From Lachnospiraceae bacterium (GTDB lineage: Bacteria; Bacillota; Clostridia; Lachnospirales; Lachnospiraceae): a DNA stretch of 40,460 nt. A program made the translations under genes and the position numbers. The notes beneath the pieces are model-generated. The model was not told the DNA's origin, ran no database searches, and saw nothing but the letters and a program-made list of their open reading frames with translations. The stretch is from assembly GCA_021200995.1 (NCBI GenBank), contig JAJQFS010000089.1:1-40460 (forward strand). The letters run 5' to 3'. Positions 17,375-25,328 of the stretch are shown one piece after another. Within the stretch, counting starts at the first letter, position 1, and each line of letters starts with the position of its first letter.

Positions 17375-17506
17375 TCAGGAATTTCGTCTGCCGACACAAT
17401 CATTTGCGTCTGTCATATCATACTACAACAAGACCTCATAATAAATCAGCGGCGAAATCAGGTGATTGCCGACTCTCTCACAGCAGCATATTGTATACGC
17501 AGAAAG

Positions 17507-17528
17507 CCGCAGGCTGTTGCACCTGCGG
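17507..17528 (-). terminator. Likely htpG terminator
   Basis: CCGCAGG (17507-17513) pairs perfectly with CCTGCGG (17522-17528). The T tract is weak on both strands, so the call is tentative. It lies 44 bases past the htpG stop. Confidence 0.45.
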
Positions 17529-17571
17529 TTTCCTGTGTTTATAAGGGAAAAGAAAAACTGTCAATCCTGTT

Positions 17572-19716
17572 TCAGGCTTCTTTTGACTCGGTCAGAAGCA
17601 TCATGATCTCATTGCTGCGGGAAATAAAGCGCGCCATCTCATCGCCTTCCAGCGGCGCGTGCTGAATCTTAGCCAGATCATACAGCTGCTCACAGATGGT
17701 CTTCGCGTTCTTGCTGTCCTCATTTGCCAGCACATATTTCACAAGCGGATTAGCGGAATTTAAGATCAGTGTCTCATCCTCCTTGCCCAGATCGCCCATG
17801 CTCATGCCGTTCGCCGCGTACATTTTCATCATATCCTGCATCCGGCGGCTATCCTCGGGTACCGTAATTAAAGACGCGACCTTGGAGTTACGCAGCTTTT
17901 CCACCTTGACCGTCAGATTGTCCTTCTTGATGGTCTTTTTCATCAGCTTGCTGATGATCTCTGTCTTGGCGGCCAGATCCTCTTGCGTCTTTTTGCTGGT
18001 CTTCGCTTTCAGGCTCTCAGTCAGGTCAGCGTCGATTCGCTTGAAATGAATCCCCTCGTTCTTGCTCTCCAGCTGAGAGATGAAGGGCTGATCAATATTT
18101 TCATTCAGAATCACCGCGTCCATCTTCGCGCCCTGGAACATGCGGATATACTGGGCCTGCTGACGCTCGTCGGTGACATAATAGATGGTTTTGTCCTTAC
18201 TCTCTTCCTCGTCTGCAGCCTCATCTTCAGGACTCACCTCATCAGAAGTTTCCGCTTCCTGTTCCGATGTCTCTTCGTCAGTCTGTTCCCCGCCGTCCGG
18301 CACCTCAGTTACTACCTTAGCCTCGACCGTGTTGCCATTCTCATCTACCGCGTTTTCTGTCTTTTCGCTGTCAGCTTCCTCCTCGTCCACGTCGATGGGT
18401 TTCACCTCCAGGCACTCCGGCAGGGTCATATAATGACCGTCCAGGTTCTTGAACAGAATGTAATCCGTCATCTTCTCGCAGAATTTATCGTCTTTCAGGC
18501 AGCCATATTTAATGAAGGGGCTGATATCGTCCCAGTATTTTTCATAGGACTCCTTGTCGGTCTTGCACATGCCGGCCAGCTTATCCGCCACCTTCTTGGT
18601 GATGAAGTCACTGATCTTTTTCACAAAGCCGTCGTTCTGCAGGGCGGATCTGGACACGTTCAGCGGCAGATCCGGGCAGTCGATCACACCCTTTAAGAGC
18701 ATCAGAAATTCCGGAATGACTTCCTTAATATTATCCGCCACGAAGACCTGATTATTGTACAGTTTGATGGTGCCCTCGATGGAGTCGTACTCGGTATTGA
18801 TCTTCGGGAAATACAGGATGCCCTTTAAATTAAACGGATAATCCATGTTCAGGTGGATCCAGAACAGCGGCTCCTTATAATCATGGAAAACCGTGCGGTA
18901 AAATTCCAGATAATCATCTCTGGTGCAGTCGTTGGCGTTCCTGGTCCAGAGCGGATTGGTGTCATTCAATAACTCCGGACGTCTCTTAATCTTTACCTTC
19001 TCCTCATCGCCTTCCTTTTCGGGAGCGATGGTCTCCACAACGACATCGGAATCCAGCTTCTCAGAGGTTTTAATGGTCTGGGTGGCATCGTCATCCTTCT
19101 TGGAGAGATAAATCTCGATCGGCATGAAGGAGCAGTATTTTTTGAGCACTTCTCTTGCCTTGTACTCATTGCAGAACTCCAGGCAGTCCTCATTCAGAAA
19201 GAGCGTGATGGTGGTGCCGACTTCCGCTTTGTCGCCGTCCTCCATGTCAAACTCCGTGCCGCCGTCGCACTCCCAGTGCACAGCCTTCGCACCCGCCTGA
19301 TAAGAGAGGGAATCAATGTGTACCTCATCCGCCACCATAAACGCGGAATAAAAGCCCAGGCCGAAATGTCCGATGATCTGGTCGTCGTTGGTCTTATCCT
19401 TATATTTCTCCACGAAATCCGCGGCGCCGGAGAAGGCGATCTGGTTGATGTATTCATCTACCTCCTCTGCGGTCATGCCCAGACCGTTATCACAAAACGC
19501 GATCGTTTTCGCCTTGGGATCCACGACCACATCGATTCTGGCCTTATAATCCAGGGGCAGCTCGTACTCACCCATCATGTCCAGCTTCTTTAACTTGGTG
19601 ATGGCGTCGCAACCGTTGCTGATCAGCTCACGGTAGAAGATATCCTGGTCGCTGTAAAGCCATTTCTTAATAATCGGGAAAATATTGTCACTGTTAATCG
19701 AAAGATTGCCTCGCAT
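17572..19716 (-). CDS. htpG: Chaperone HtpG (Hsp90)
   Basis: Hsp90-family ATPase chaperone, cytoplasmic, 714 aa. The N-terminal domain has the GHKL motifs SNGCDAITK, DNGLGM and IGHFGLGFYSAFMVAD; the middle domain has the conserved PLNVSRSALQ catalytic loop with Arg. Family members are usually about 620-650 aa; the excess comes from an acidic insert at about residues 435-512, rich in Glu, Asp and Ser, just before the KTIYYVTDERQ segment. GGAGG lies 6 bases before the ATG. A CIRCE element and a good promoter lie directly upstream, so HrcA control is expected. Confidence 0.95.
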   Translation of the reverse strand: MRGNLSINSDNIFPIIKKWLYSDQDIFYRELISNGCDAITKLKKLDMMGEYELPLDYKARIDVVVDPKAKTIAFCDNGLGMTAEEVDEYINQIAFSGAADFVEKYKDKTNDDQIIGHFGLGFYSAFMVADEVHIDSLSYQAGAKAVHWECDGGTEFDMEDGDKAEVGTTITLFLNEDCLEFCNEYKAREVLKKYCSFMPIEIYLSKKDDDATQTIKTSEKLDSDVVVETIAPEKEGDEEKVKIKRRPELLNDTNPLWTRNANDCTRDDYLEFYRTVFHDYKEPLFWIHLNMDYPFNLKGILYFPKINTEYDSIEGTIKLYNNQVFVADNIKEVIPEFLMLLKGVIDCPDLPLNVSRSALQNDGFVKKISDFITKKVADKLAGMCKTDKESYEKYWDDISPFIKYGCLKDDKFCEKMTDYILFKNLDGHYMTLPECLEVKPIDVDEEEADSEKTENAVDENGNTVEAKVVTEVPDGGEQTDEETSEQEAETSDEVSPEDEAADEEESKDKTIYYVTDERQQAQYIRMFQGAKMDAVILNENIDQPFISQLESKNEGIHFKRIDADLTESLKAKTSKKTQEDLAAKTEIISKLMKKTIKKDNLTVKVEKLRNSKVASLITVPEDSRRMQDMMKMYAANGMSMGDLGKEDETLILNSANPLVKYVLANEDSKNAKTICEQLYDLAKIQHAPLEGDEMARFISRSNEIMMLLTESKEA

Positions 19717-19752
19717 ATATGCCTCCTTAACTTCTATTCACAAATTACGTTC

Positions 19753-19816
19753 ATTTTAGACCCCAGCCAAAAAAAAGTCAACAAAAATATTAGCACTCAA
19801 CCGTGTTGAGTGCTAA
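19753..19816 (-). promoter_or_regulatory. CIRCE operator and promoter of htpG
   Basis: TTAGCACTC (19790-19798), 9 bases and GAGTGCTAA (19808-19816) match the CIRCE consensus exactly, the HrcA operator of heat-shock genes. On the minus strand TTGACT (19781-19776), 17 bases and TAAAAT (19758-19753) form a promoter, so CIRCE sits just upstream of the -35 box. Confidence 0.92.
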
Positions 19817-19871
19817 TATTTTGATGAATCAAATCTAAAATTTCTGTGAAGCAGTGTGAACAGCCTGTCAT

Positions 19872-20948
19872 TCAGTCCTCAAAAACAGGCTCGTAATCCT
19901 CAGTCACCTGCTCATAAATATCAAGGAAAAGAATCTCCCCGATGGCATCATAGTCCGCCAGTTCAAACGCGTCCAGAACCTCTTCATTGACCTCTGGTTC
20001 CAGATCCGCCGCGAACGCGTCGTAGGTTTCCCCGAACGCTTCCGCCTTGCGCTGCTGCAGGATCGTCTGCTTATTGGCGTCGGTGGCTTCTCTGTCAAGG
20101 GTAGAGATGCACTTGATGATATGGTAACCGTGGCTTGTGACGGTGACGTGGCTGATTTCTCCGGTTTCCAGCTCAAATGCAGTATTCTCGAAGCTCTCCT
20201 CCATCTCGCCCTTGCCGAAGGAGTAGGTGCTCTTCGTATCCTCATTGTATTTGGAAACGAGGCTGTCAAAGTCTTCTCCCGCCTCGGCAAGCGCGCGGAT
20301 CTCCTCCGCCTTGGTATAAAGGCTCGACTTTTCCGCCTCGCTCATCTCCTGACGGTTTCCGTTCTCGTCCACGGTATAGGTCTTTAGCAGAATGTGCTGT
20401 ACTGTCACAACTCTGGCTTCATCGTCACTGATCTCCGGATTGACGTCCTTGATCAGATAGGCATAGAGTTTGTCCGATAACAGCCGTTCCTCATAAAGTG
20501 CAAGCACCTCTGTGCCGTCGTCATCGACGCCCATCACTGTAAGTGTATCCTCAGAAACACTGCTCATGAACTGTTCCGCTGCCGTTTCAGCTAATGCCTC
20601 TTCCTCCTCATTCAGAGTCAGGCCATAATCCGCGGCCAGCAGATGCATCACCTTCAGGCGGGCCAGCTGCGCCAGCGCCAGGTCCTTGCAATGGTCTAAC
20701 AAAGTGGAGTCGTCACCGGTATCGAGGTCCCAGAAGTCCGCCCCGGAAACGCGCGCGGAATCCCAAGCAATGGAATAAAGGTAGAGCGCAAATTCAGCGG
20801 AGGAAGCCTTTTCGTCTCCGATACGGAAAACGTCATTTTTGCCAAGGCCCGCCGTCAACACCACTTTGCTCCCGCAGCCCGCACAGGAACACACAAGCAG
20901 GGCTGACAGGAGCAAAGGTAAAATCGTCTTTTTGATTTTGTCACGCAT
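19872..20948 (-). CDS. PrsA-like lipoprotein, peptidyl-prolyl isomerase
   Basis: Extracellular membrane-anchored foldase of 358 aa. A signal peptide with a run LLLSALLVCSCAGC gives a lipobox. A SurA_N-like helical part precedes a parvulin (PPIC) domain at about residues 180-300, seen from VVTVQHILLKT, FDSLVSKYNEDTKSTYSFGKGEM and the TSHGYHIIKCI end. An inserted acidic loop DENGNRQEMSEAEKS lies after the first strand. It begins 4 bases after the ilvE stop and so is probably the second gene of that operon, although the functions are unrelated. Confidence 0.85.
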   Translation of the reverse strand: MRDKIKKTILPLLLSALLVCSCAGCGSKVVLTAGLGKNDVFRIGDEKASSAEFALYLYSIAWDSARVSGADFWDLDTGDDSTLLDHCKDLALAQLARLKVMHLLAADYGLTLNEEEEALAETAAEQFMSSVSEDTLTVMGVDDDGTEVLALYEERLLSDKLYAYLIKDVNPEISDDEARVVTVQHILLKTYTVDENGNRQEMSEAEKSSLYTKAEEIRALAEAGEDFDSLVSKYNEDTKSTYSFGKGEMEESFENTAFELETGEISHVTVTSHGYHIIKCISTLDREATDANKQTILQQRKAEAFGETYDAFAADLEPEVNEEVLDAFELADYDAIGEILFLDIYEQVTEDYEPVFED

Positions 20949-20952
20949 ACGC

Positions 20953-21978
20953 TTATTTGATCACGTGAATCCAGCCCTCGGGCGCCTCGATACGGCCCAT
21001 CTGGATGCCGGTCAGGGTGTCATAGAGTTTCTTTGTGATCGGACCCATCTCGGTCATGCCGCTCGGCAGGCAGATCTCTCTGCCGTGGTCCACAATCTTA
21101 CCAACTGGGGAAATCACTGCCGCGGTGCCGCAGAGACCGCACTCGGCCATATCATCTACCTCAGAGAAGAGTACCTCTCTCTCCTCCACCTCAAGTCCCA
21201 GATAGTGCTGCGCCACATAAATGAGAGAACGTCTGGTGATGGAAGGCAGAACGGAATCGGACTTCGGCGTCACGACCTTGCCGTCCTTCGTCACAAAGAG
21301 GAAGTTTGCGCCGCCGGTCTCCTCTACCTTCGTGCGGGTAGCCGGATCCAGGTACATATTCTCATCAAAGCCGTTGGCGTGCGCGGTCACGATGGCATGA
21401 AGGCTCATGGCATAGTTTAAGCCGGCCTTGATATTGCCGGTGCCGTGCGGAGCCGCGCGGTCGAAGTCACTGACACAGATGGTCAGGGGCTTGGCGCCGC
21501 CCTTGAAATACGGGCCTACCGGGGTCACCAGAATACGGAACTGATACTCGTCCGCCGGCTTGACGCCGATCACGGGATTGGAACCGAAAATATAAGGACG
21601 GATGTACAGAGTCGCGCCTGACCCGTAGGGCGGAACGGAAGCCTCATTGGCTGCCACCACCTGCTCCACAGCGTCTAGGAAACGCTCCTTCGGAAATACA
21701 GGGATCTCCAGTCTCTTCGCGCTGTTTTCCAGGCGCTCCGCGTTTAAGTCCGGACGAAAGGTCACGATATGTCCGTCCTCTGTGGTATATGCCTTCAGTC
21801 CCTCGAAAACCGTCTGCGCATACTGCAGTACGCCCGCACACTCATTCAATACGATATTCGCGTCCGTGGTGATCGCGCCTTCGTCCCAGGCACCGTTTTT
21901 ATAATTAGATACATAGCGGTAATCACTTTCAATGTATCCAAAACCAATGTTGGACCAGTCAATATTTTTCTTTTCCAT
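20953..21978 (-). CDS. ilvE: Branched-chain amino acid aminotransferase IlvE
   Basis: PLP enzyme of 341 aa that makes the last step of Leu, Ile and Val synthesis or the first of their breakdown. Class IV fold: YAQTVFEGLKAY near the N-terminus, the PLP lysine in TGNIKAGLNYAMS, GGANFLFVTKDGK, SVLPSITRRSLI and the AECGLCGTAAVISPVG phosphate-binding part. The ATG at 21976-21978 with AAGGAG in front was chosen over a longer frame that starts upstream of the likely transcription start. It is of the longer BCAT-II type, as in Bacillus IlvK/YwaA. Confidence 0.94.
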   Translation of the reverse strand: MEKKNIDWSNIGFGYIESDYRYVSNYKNGAWDEGAITTDANIVLNECAGVLQYAQTVFEGLKAYTTEDGHIVTFRPDLNAERLENSAKRLEIPVFPKERFLDAVEQVVAANEASVPPYGSGATLYIRPYIFGSNPVIGVKPADEYQFRILVTPVGPYFKGGAKPLTICVSDFDRAAPHGTGNIKAGLNYAMSLHAIVTAHANGFDENMYLDPATRTKVEETGGANFLFVTKDGKVVTPKSDSVLPSITRRSLIYVAQHYLGLEVEEREVLFSEVDDMAECGLCGTAAVISPVGKIVDHGREICLPSGMTEMGPITKKLYDTLTGIQMGRIEAPEGWIHVIK

Positions 21979-22057
21979 TTTACGGTTTCTCCTTGTATAT
22001 TTAGGATTTATTTTGTGTTTCAGAGCCGGACATTTGTCCTTCCCCGAAGCTTTTTTC

Positions 22058-22086
22058 ATTATCTACCTTTTACAGGGAAAAGTCAA
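22058..22086 (-). promoter_or_regulatory. Predicted ilvE promoter
   Basis: On the minus strand TTGACT (22086-22081), 17-base spacer and GATAAT (22063-22058). The leader to the ilvE start is about 70 bases, and I see no T-box or attenuator in it. Confidence 0.65.
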
Positions 22087-22176
22087 TAACTTTAGGCTTC
22101 AATACATACATTCACTGCTCTCATGCATCACTCAGAAATTCTGTAAAAAATGCGTTTTACATCTTACTTTTTCCCT

Positions 22177-22371
22177 TCAGATATCCTCATGGAATGTAAT
22201 ATAGCTTTTATCCGGGAAGGAATATTCGCCCCTGTAATTAGAGGCATTATAGAAAGGATATTTCACAGGATGATACGTGCTCTGTACCGGGGTGTCATCC
22301 GGAAACGCTACCGCACGCAGACCGTTTCCGTCATCATCTGTGCATATTCCTTTATGTGCAAACTCGGACAA
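22177..22371 (-). CDS. Possible 64-aa hypothetical protein
   Basis: Frame of 64 codons that starts with TTG 8 bases after the folA stop, with no clear ribosome site. The composition is protein-like, with many Tyr, Phe, Pro and Asp (PVQSTYHPVKYPFYNASNYR) and no membrane segment. I do not recognise it. It could be a real small gene at the end of the thyA-folA unit, the remnant of a larger one, or chance. The rest of 22090-22380 shows nothing else. Confidence 0.25.
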   Translation of the reverse strand: MSEFAHKGICTDDDGNGLRAVAFPDDTPVQSTYHPVKYPFYNASNYRGEYSFPDKSYITFHEDI

Positions 22372-22379
22372 ACTGACTT

Positions 22380-22877
22380 TTACTTTTCAATTCTCTGATA
22401 TGTCCTGAAATAATAGGGAATGTCAAAGTAGGTCATCTCATCGCTTTCCTCAGTCATGGTCCACTCCGGATCCTGATCCAGATTCGGAAAATACGCGTCC
22501 ACCTCGTAACAGTGATCAATCATGGTTACATAAGCGGTATCGCAGTATGGAAGGAGCTGACGATACATGCTGTCACCTCCTGTAACATAAACGGATTCGG
22601 AAGGATAGTTCTTAAGCTCTTTTTCCAGTTCTTTAAGAGAATGCAGCACGATGGCGTCCTTTACCGTGTATTCCGGATTACGAGACAGAATGATATTGGT
22701 GCGGTTGGGAAGCGGACGGCGCTGCGGGAAGGTGTCCATGGTCTTACGTCCCAGGACGATGACGTTGCCCGTGGTACGGGCACGGAAATTGTTTTTCTGG
22801 TCGTTGGGGATGCTGACTAAGAGCTTTCCCTTATTGCCGATGGCCCAGTTTGCATCGACTGCTACAATTAAATTCAT
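22380..22877 (-). CDS. folA: Dihydrofolate reductase
   Basis: NADPH-dependent reduction of dihydrofolate to tetrahydrofolate, 165 aa, cytoplasmic. Core motifs: LIVAVDANWAIGNKGKLL at the N-terminus, GNVIVLGRKTMDTFP, RTNIILSRNPEY and the VTGGDSMYRQLLPYCDTAYVT nucleotide-binding part. It lies 14 bases downstream of thyA, whose product oxidises methylene-tetrahydrofolate to dihydrofolate, so the pair closes the cycle. Confidence 0.94.
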   Translation of the reverse strand: MNLIVAVDANWAIGNKGKLLVSIPNDQKNNFRARTTGNVIVLGRKTMDTFPQRRPLPNRTNIILSRNPEYTVKDAIVLHSLKELEKELKNYPSESVYVTGGDSMYRQLLPYCDTAYVTMIDHCYEVDAYFPNLDQDPEWTMTEESDEMTYFDIPYYFRTYQRIEK

Positions 22878-22891
22878 GGTGATTCCTTTCT

Positions 22892-23740
22892 CTACACAGC
22901 AACGGGAATGTCTTTGATCTGCGGATGCGTCTCATAGCCCTCCACCTTCACGTCATTTTTGGTGAACTGATAGAAATCATGAATGTCAGGGTTTAACCAG
23001 AAAGTCGGCGCGGGCAGCGGTTCCCTGGAAATCAGTTCTTTGATCAGCGGCACATGGCGGTCATAAATGTGGGCGTCCGCGATGACGTGAACCAGCTCTC
23101 CCACCTCCATATCGCAGACCTGCGCCAGCATGTGCACCAGCACCGCGTACTGCACCACGTTCCAGTTATTGGCGGTCAGAACGTCGTTGGAACGCTGATT
23201 TAAGATGGCGTTCAGGGTCAGCTTCTCATGCCCCGGCTTCTGCGTCACATTAAAGGTCATGGAGTAGGCGCAGGGATAAAGATTCATCTCATGCAGATCC
23301 TGATGCACATAGATATTGGTCATGATGCGGCGGCTGAAAGGGTTGTGCTTCAGATCATAAATCACCCTGTCAACCTGATCCATCATGCCCTCTTTATATT
23401 GATGCTTCACGCCCAGCTGGTAACCGTAGGCCTTGCCGATCGAGCCGTCCTCGTCAGCCCACTCGTCCCAGATATGGGAATGCAGGTCATGCACATTGTT
23501 GGACTTTAGCTGCCAGATCCAGAGCAGCTCGTCCGTGCAGGATTTTAACGCCGTCCTGCGCAGCGTCATGATCGGAAATTCCTCGCTTAAATCATAACGG
23601 TTCACTACACCGAATTTTTTGATCGTGTAGGCCGGCGTGCCATCCGCCCAGTGGGGGCGCACCTTCTCTCCCTGTGTGTCGGTGCCGTTCTCCAGGATAT
23701 CCCGGCACATGTTGATAAAAATATGATCCGCACGACTCAT
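22892..23740 (-). CDS. thyA: Thymidylate synthase ThyA
   Basis: Makes dTMP from dUMP with methylene-tetrahydrofolate, 282 aa. Visible: the catalytic Cys in LYPCAYSMTFNV, the nucleotide-binding QRSNDVLTANNWNVVQYAVL and, near the C-terminus, the conserved HIYDRHV. The start ATG at 23738-23740 has GGAGG 7 bases upstream. The Cys loop is YPCAY rather than the classical PPCH, but otherwise the chain looks complete. It is followed by folA and preceded by the TraX-like gene with a 14-base gap. Confidence 0.93.
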   Translation of the reverse strand: MSRADHIFINMCRDILENGTDTQGEKVRPHWADGTPAYTIKKFGVVNRYDLSEEFPIMTLRRTALKSCTDELLWIWQLKSNNVHDLHSHIWDEWADEDGSIGKAYGYQLGVKHQYKEGMMDQVDRVIYDLKHNPFSRRIMTNIYVHQDLHEMNLYPCAYSMTFNVTQKPGHEKLTLNAILNQRSNDVLTANNWNVVQYAVLVHMLAQVCDMEVGELVHVIADAHIYDRHVPLIKELISREPLPAPTFWLNPDIHDFYQFTKNDVKVEGYETHPQIKDIPVAV

Positions 23741-23754
23741 TTTGCTTCCTCCAT

Positions 23755-24564
23755 TCAATAGTATCCCAGAAGCCTGCAGACCCCATACAGAATCAGCAGG
23801 TGCGCGGGATAAAAGATATAAAAGAAATATTTCGGCTGCTTTCCACGGGTCCCGTTATAAGCCCGGATCGCAAAGATGCCCGGAAAACCGAAAATTTCAA
23901 TTTCCTGCATGATTGTCATGATCGCCACACCCGCGGCGGCGGCCAGCGTTTTCCTGTCATGCAGCAGATAAAAGGCGTAAATCACGGCAACGCCCCAGCC
24001 ACCGTAATCTGTATTCAGAACCTCCGCCAGCAGGGCCGCGGGAACGACCGGCAAAAGGCCGGTCAGAAAGCGAAGCAGCCAAATGGCCGACGGAGATATT
24101 GTGTCCATCTCCACAAACCTGCTGCGCAGTCGGTTCCACAACCCTTCCGCAAGCCACAGAGCCATCAGGCCGATTGCGAGCGTCAGGAATACATTCTGAA
24201 AATCCGTCTCCAGCAGAGTATTATAAAAAGCAAGATCAAACGGAATCTCGCTCACCAGCGCAAATAAAAGCAGATTGCGCAGATATCGTCCCCTGCTCCT
24301 GGTATGATAAAAACCTTCCACCAAAAGAAAGCAATACACCGGAAAAGAAAACCGTCCGATACAGCGTAAAACCCAGTACAGATAATATGCTGCCATGTAC
24401 GCGCTGTAATCAAATACTTCAGACCCGGCGGCGCTCGCTGCAGCGGCGGCGGCCACCCGATTAAAATGCTGCAGTGCCACGGTCGCGCCGATATGATCGA
24501 TCAGCATACAGATGATCGCCATCCACTTCAGCGCGGCGCCGCTTAAGCCTTTCTTTCTGTTCAT
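23755..24564 (-). CDS. TraX-family membrane protein
   Basis: Integral membrane protein of 269 aa. The N-terminal LSGAALKWMAIICMLIDHIGA is the hallmark of the TraX family (named for pilin N-acetylation on the F plasmid); chromosomal members are widespread in Clostridia and probably acyltransferase-like proteins of unknown substrate. About seven to eight hydrophobic segments follow, with the conserved RCIGRFSFPVYCFLLVEGFYHT and the FYIFYPAHLLILY end. A promoter lies just upstream, and thyA and folA follow closely, so it may lead their operon. Confidence 0.85.
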   Translation of the reverse strand: MNRKKGLSGAALKWMAIICMLIDHIGATVALQHFNRVAAAAAASAAGSEVFDYSAYMAAYYLYWVLRCIGRFSFPVYCFLLVEGFYHTRSRGRYLRNLLLFALVSEIPFDLAFYNTLLETDFQNVFLTLAIGLMALWLAEGLWNRLRSRFVEMDTISPSAIWLLRFLTGLLPVVPAALLAEVLNTDYGGWGVAVIYAFYLLHDRKTLAAAAGVAIMTIMQEIEIFGFPGIFAIRAYNGTRGKQPKYFFYIFYPAHLLILYGVCRLLGYY

Positions 24565-24632
24565 AAAATGCGCTTTTCCTCCCGCAGCACCTTTCCCAGA
24601 TCCCTGTCACCTGCAGTGCCGTCATTGCGACA

Positions 24633-24661
24633 ATCGTATCACAGGCACAGCATTTTGGCAA
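24633..24661 (-). promoter_or_regulatory. Predicted promoter of the TraX-thyA-folA unit
   Basis: On the minus strand TTGCCA (24661-24656), 17-base spacer and TACGAT (24638-24633), between the XRE gene terminator and the TraX-like gene. Confidence 0.5.
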
Positions 24662-24663
24662 TC

Positions 24664-24685
24664 AAAAAAGGACATTTTCATGCCC
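24664..24685 (-). terminator. Terminator of the XRE regulator gene
   Basis: On the minus strand GGGCAT, a GAAA tetraloop and ATGTCC form a 6-bp stem followed by TTTTTT. It overlaps the stop codon of the XRE gene. Confidence 0.75.
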
Positions 24686-25040
24686 CTCTTTTTTCCTTCG
24701 CCTGTTTTTCCTGCAGCTCAGAGAGCGTGTAAATCACAGATTTCACAATCTCCTGATACTCCGGATTCAGTACGTCATATTTCGCGAATTCCACGTCGTA
24801 CTTTTCCATGTAGTAGGAGATCCTGTCCCTGCTGGCCTGATTGTATTTTTCATCGCTCAGACCCAGCAGATAATCCACGGAAACATTGTAATATTTGGAA
24901 AGCCTGACCAGAAGATCGACAGGAATCATATCTCCCTTTCCTTCGATCCGGCTGATCGTCTGCTGCGATGTCCCAATCTCATCAGCCAGTCTTTCCTGTG
25001 TCAGTCCCCTGTTGCACCGAAGATCCTTTAATCTTCCCAT
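24678..25040 (-). CDS. XRE-family transcriptional regulator
   Basis: DNA-binding protein of 120 aa. The N-terminal helix-turn-helix (about residues 3-58) reads LKDLRCNRGLTQERLADEIGTSQQTISRIEG, and the YYNVSVDYLLGLSDEK end of the domain is typical. The C-terminal half (DVEFAKYDVLNPEYQEIVKSVIYTLSEL) is helical and may form the dimer. The ATG at 25038-25040 has AGGGAGG in front; the longer frame upstream only runs through the folded leader. A dyad TCTGGT/ACCAGA overlaps the promoter and may be its own operator. Targets unknown. Confidence 0.85.
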   Translation of the reverse strand: MGRLKDLRCNRGLTQERLADEIGTSQQTISRIEGKGDMIPVDLLVRLSKYYNVSVDYLLGLSDEKYNQASRDRISYYMEKYDVEFAKYDVLNPEYQEIVKSVIYTLSELQEKQAKEKRGA

Positions 25041-25090
25041 CCCGTTTCCTCCCTTGTGTCCGGTATCATGTCGTTTGGCCGTATTGCTGA

Positions 25091-25169
25091 CATTCACGGC
25101 TCTCCTTGGTGAGACGCCCTTCGGATACACCGACATGCGCAAAAGCATCCGACAGGCTGTCCGTGAATG
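25091..25169 (-). ncRNA. Folded 5' leader of the XRE gene
   Basis: A 79-base element closed by CATTCACGG (25091-25099) pairing with CCGTGAATG (25161-25169). Inside, TCGGAT (25121-25126) pairs with ATCCGA (25147-25152), with room for a second short hairpin. It lies between the predicted transcription start (about 25,178) and the XRE start codon, so it would be the 5' untranslated leader. I do not match it to a known riboswitch. It could also be a dispersed repeat that happens to sit here. Confidence 0.5.
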
Positions 25170-25179
25170 GTAACTCTGG

Positions 25180-25214
25180 TTTTACAGTATACCAGAATAC
25201 AGGAAGAATGGTAA
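25180..25214 (-). promoter_or_regulatory. Promoter and dyad of the XRE gene
   Basis: On the minus strand TTACCA (25214-25209), 17-base spacer and TATACT (25191-25186). TCTGGT (25175-25180) and ACCAGA (25191-25196) flank the -10 box as a 6-bp dyad with a 10-base spacer, a good place for autorepression. Confidence 0.5.
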
Positions 25215-25328
25215 TTGAGTTCACAGTAGTTGTGTACTTAATTGTGTGGTTTATATATCGTCTTTTTCAGCGCGGAATCTGCCACGGCGGCCTCACCCGG
25301 AACACGCTCTGTTGCGCCGCATGTTCCG

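Noticed and set aside
17983-18696. A 237-codon plus-strand frame opposite htpG
   Set aside because: Shadow of htpG; composition is unnatural and htpG motifs cover the same bases.
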